Part shown: positions 62,502 through 64,000 of the stretch, piece by piece
How the letters are laid out: the number at the start of each line of letters is the position of its first letter
How positions within the stretch are numbered: the first letter of the stretch is position 1
Source of the DNA: Bradyrhizobium sp. CSS354
GTDB taxonomy: Bacteria > Pseudomonadota > Alphaproteobacteria > Rhizobiales > Xanthobacteraceae
Direction: 5' to 3'
Length of the DNA stretch: 64,000 nt
Assembly: GCF_029051725.1 (NCBI RefSeq)
Contig: NZ_JAACFU010000010.1
Span: 154,902 to 218,901, forward strand
Translations under genes and position numbers: made by a program
Notes under the pieces: model-generated
The model's input: only the letters and a program-made list of their open reading frames with translations
The model's database searches: none
What the model was told of the DNA's origin: nothing

Positions 62502-63140
62502 TCACGACATCGGCGGTGCTACAAATTGCGCAAAACCGGGCCGTTTGCCGAGTTCGGCGAGCCAGCGCGTCAGATGCGGCTGCGTCGGCCGGGTGATGCC
62601 CTCGACGCCGAGCCAGCGCCGTGCATAGGCGCCGATCGCGATGTCGGCGAGGGTGAACGCATCGCCGTCCATGAACGGGCGCGTGGAGAGCAGGCGGTCG
62701 GCGATGGCCCAGACCTCGGCGGCGGCATCGGCATCCTTCTGCACCTGGATCATGTCGCGCTCGGCGGGCGCCGTGCGCACGATACCCCAGAACACCGGGC
62801 GGTCGACCGGCTGCACCATCGACAGCGTCCAGTCGAGCCAGCGGTCGACGCTGGCGCGCAGCTTCGGCGCCTCGGGATAGATCGGCGTGCCGCGCCCGTG
62901 CGCAAGGCAGAGATAGCGCATGATCGAATTGGATTCCCACAGCGTGAAATCGCCCTCGACCAGCGTCGGGATCCGCGCAGTGGGGTTCATCGCGAGATAG
63001 TCGGCCTCGCGGGTCTTGCCGAACGCCATGCCGGCGTCGATGCGCTCATAAGCCAGGCCAAGCTCGGTGAGGCACCACAGCACTTTCTGCACGTTGACCG
63101 AATTGGCGCGGCCCCAGATCGTCAGCTTTTGCTCCGGCAC
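62502..63140 (-). CDS. glutathione S-transferase
   Basis: A protein of 212 residues from a GTG (63138-63140) preceded by GGGGAGGA. The N-terminal thioredoxin-like domain has GRANSVNVQKVLWCLTELGL, where a Ser near residue 14 can activate glutathione, NPTARIPTL and ESNSIMRYL. The all-helical C-terminal half has DGDAFTLADIAIGAYARRW (N-capping box). It conjugates or reduces electrophiles with glutathione. The closest class is not clear. Confidence 0.9.
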   Translation of the reverse strand: MPEQKLTIWGRANSVNVQKVLWCLTELGLAYERIDAGMAFGKTREADYLAMNPTARIPTLVEGDFTLWESNSIMRYLCLAHGRGTPIYPEAPKLRASVDRWLDWTLSMVQPVDRPVFWGIVRTAPAERDMIQVQKDADAAAEVWAIADRLLSTRPFMDGDAFTLADIAIGAYARRWLGVEGITRPTQPHLTRWLAELGKRPGFAQFVAPPMS

Positions 63141-63259
63141 GTCATCCTCCCCAAGCGTTTTTTGGTGTCGCGGGTGATAGCGGAATCCGCCGCCGCGAGC
63201 GATGCGCGATTGCGCCGATCCTCTCATGCAAAAAGGTCCGCATGCAAAAGGCGACATGC

Positions 63260-63287
63260 AAAAAGCTCCGCCCGAGGCGGAGCTTTC
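63260..63287 (-). terminator. intrinsic terminator downstream of the 26-residue membrane peptide gene
   Basis: On the minus strand AGCTCCGCC-TCG-GGCGGAGCT (9-bp perfect stem) runs into TTTTTGC. It lies about 27 bp after the stop codon of the tiny gene at 63314 and would end that transcript before GST. Confidence 0.8.
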
Positions 63288-63313
63288 ATTGCAGGGCAAA
63301 GCTGGTCAGGCGA

Positions 63314-63394
63314 TCAGCGGCCGAAGAACAGCCACAGCAAGATGATCACCGGGATCGGCACACCCAACATCCATAACAAAATTCCGCGTCCCAT
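63314..63394 (-). CDS. tiny membrane peptide (26 aa)
   Basis: GGAGGAGGA lies 4 bases before the ATG, one of the best ribosome binding sites in the window. The product MGRGILLWMLGVPIPVIILL plus WLFFGR is nearly all membrane helix. A perfect terminator follows. I recall near-identical short peptides in other Rhizobiales, so I believe it is real. The role is unknown; such peptides can modulate transporters or respond to stress. Confidence 0.7.
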   Translation of the reverse strand: MGRGILLWMLGVPIPVIILLWLFFGR

Positions 63395-63464
63395 CGCGTC
63401 CTCCTCCAATTGCATTGTCGAAGAGAGAACGCTTAGGGCCAAGGCTGGTTCCCGCGGAAAGGCT

Positions 63465-63917
63465 CTACCAATGGCCGATGTTGGGCATCGACGACCACGG
63501 CTCCTGCGGAGGCTTCGGGTCGCCCTTCTGCAAGATCTCGATCGAGTGCAAATCGGGCGAGCGCACGAAGGCCATGTTGCCGTCGCGCGGCGGACGGTTG
63601 ATGGTGACGCCCGCCTTCATCAGCTTCTCGCAGGTCGCGTAGATGTCGTCGACCTCATAGGCGAGATGGCCGAAGAAGCGGTCCTCGCCATACTTCTCCT
63701 CGTCCCAATTCCAGGTGAGCTCGACCAGCGGCGCGCCGCGCGACTGCGGCTGCTTCTTCAGCGCCTCGAGATCGTCCGACGAGCACAAGAACACCAGCGT
63801 GAAGCGCCCCTTGTCGTTCTCGATCCGCCGCACCTCCTTCAGCCCCAGCGCATCCTGGTAAAACTTCAGCGCGACATCGAGATTGCGCACGCGCAGCATG
63901 GTGTGGAGGTATCGCAT
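63465..63917 (-). CDS. gloA: lactoylglutathione lyase (glyoxalase I)
   Basis: A protein of 150 residues with a VOC fold. The metal ligands are visible as H5 (MRYLHTML), E66 (LVELTWNW), H84 (FGHLAYEVDD) and E127 (HSIEILQ). The motif NWDEEKYGEDRFFGHLA is the usual glyoxalase I loop. It converts the glutathione hemithioacetal of methylglyoxal to S-lactoylglutathione. It has a short C-terminal tail (PKPPQEPWSSMPNIGHW) typical of Rhizobiales. The remaining 83 bp of the window hold no gene. Confidence 0.93.
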   Translation of the reverse strand: MRYLHTMLRVRNLDVALKFYQDALGLKEVRRIENDKGRFTLVFLCSSDDLEALKKQPQSRGAPLVELTWNWDEEKYGEDRFFGHLAYEVDDIYATCEKLMKAGVTINRPPRDGNMAFVRSPDLHSIEILQKGDPKPPQEPWSSMPNIGHW

Positions 63918-64000
63918 GGTTGTTGCTCCCTTGAACGGATGGAGGATTTTTGGTTTGGGCCGGGACGGCGGGGGTAGGAGATAGCAGGAAAGTGGGGCGA

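Noticed and set aside
62469..63977. Plus-strand frame of 502 codons across GST, the tiny peptide and gloA
   Set aside because: It covers three well-supported minus-strand genes and a terminator.
1..64000. CRISPR arrays, prophage or secretion-system loci
   Set aside because: No regularly spaced repeats, no phage structural genes, integrases or secretion ATPases were seen.

Overview
The window reads as chromosomal DNA of a Bradyrhizobium-type alphaproteobacterium. It is GC-rich and densely coded. The evidence is gene content (two ArgC types, class I PHA synthase, class II FBPase, KamA/EpmA/EF-P, TTT transporters, an alphaproteobacterial 8-stranded outer membrane protein) and intergenic repeats I associate with this group: a long palindrome around 2195-2315, a GGAAAA/TTTTCC palindrome at 8864-8911, and a 25-bp element present twice in opposite orientation.

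Layout. 1-10 kb is core metabolism: the 3' end of a type 2 argC, a full argC, a methyltransferase, an outer membrane protein, a MAPEG protein, phaC, then alaC-hom-glpX. 10-42 kb separates glpX from recJ, which I remember as neighbours in related genomes, and it looks like an accessory block. It holds a frameshifted DUF4261 gene, a haloacid dehalogenase, and an 8-kb module made of a heme fatty-acid-dioxygenase-like peroxidase, a short P450-like protein, an FAD oxidoreductase and a cyclase/AAA/TPR regulator. That module is bracketed by two copies of the dehalogenase 3' end. Next come an oxalate/formate-type transporter with small proteins, a GntR-controlled operon (crotonase, CoA transferase, TctCBA, PdxA-like dehydrogenase), a glycosyltransferase, an L,D-transpeptidase, a cupin and a formylglycine-generating enzyme. 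The block ends with a more AT-rich patch carrying an IS5-type remnant, a broken SDR and a broken LysR gene.

42-64 kb returns to housekeeping genes: recJ, an SDR with a class II aldolase, a lytic transglycosylase, a MarR-AhpD-cupin unit, an M23 peptidase, the EF-P beta-lysylation set (efp, epmA, epmB), a DAHP synthase with a clear aromatic-peptide attenuator, HdeD, PrsW, PilZ proteins, tRNA-Glu, GST, glyoxalase I and several very small membrane or secreted proteins.

Most notable: (1) the peroxidase/P450-like/FAD module, a possible bacterial oxylipin pathway; (2) the attenuator in front of the DAHP synthase, where leader peptide, antiterminator and terminator can all be read from the sequence; (3) repeated 3' gene ends marking past insertions; (4) a cluster of inactivated genes beside the IS5 remnant. 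Family names come from memory of motifs; no database search was run.
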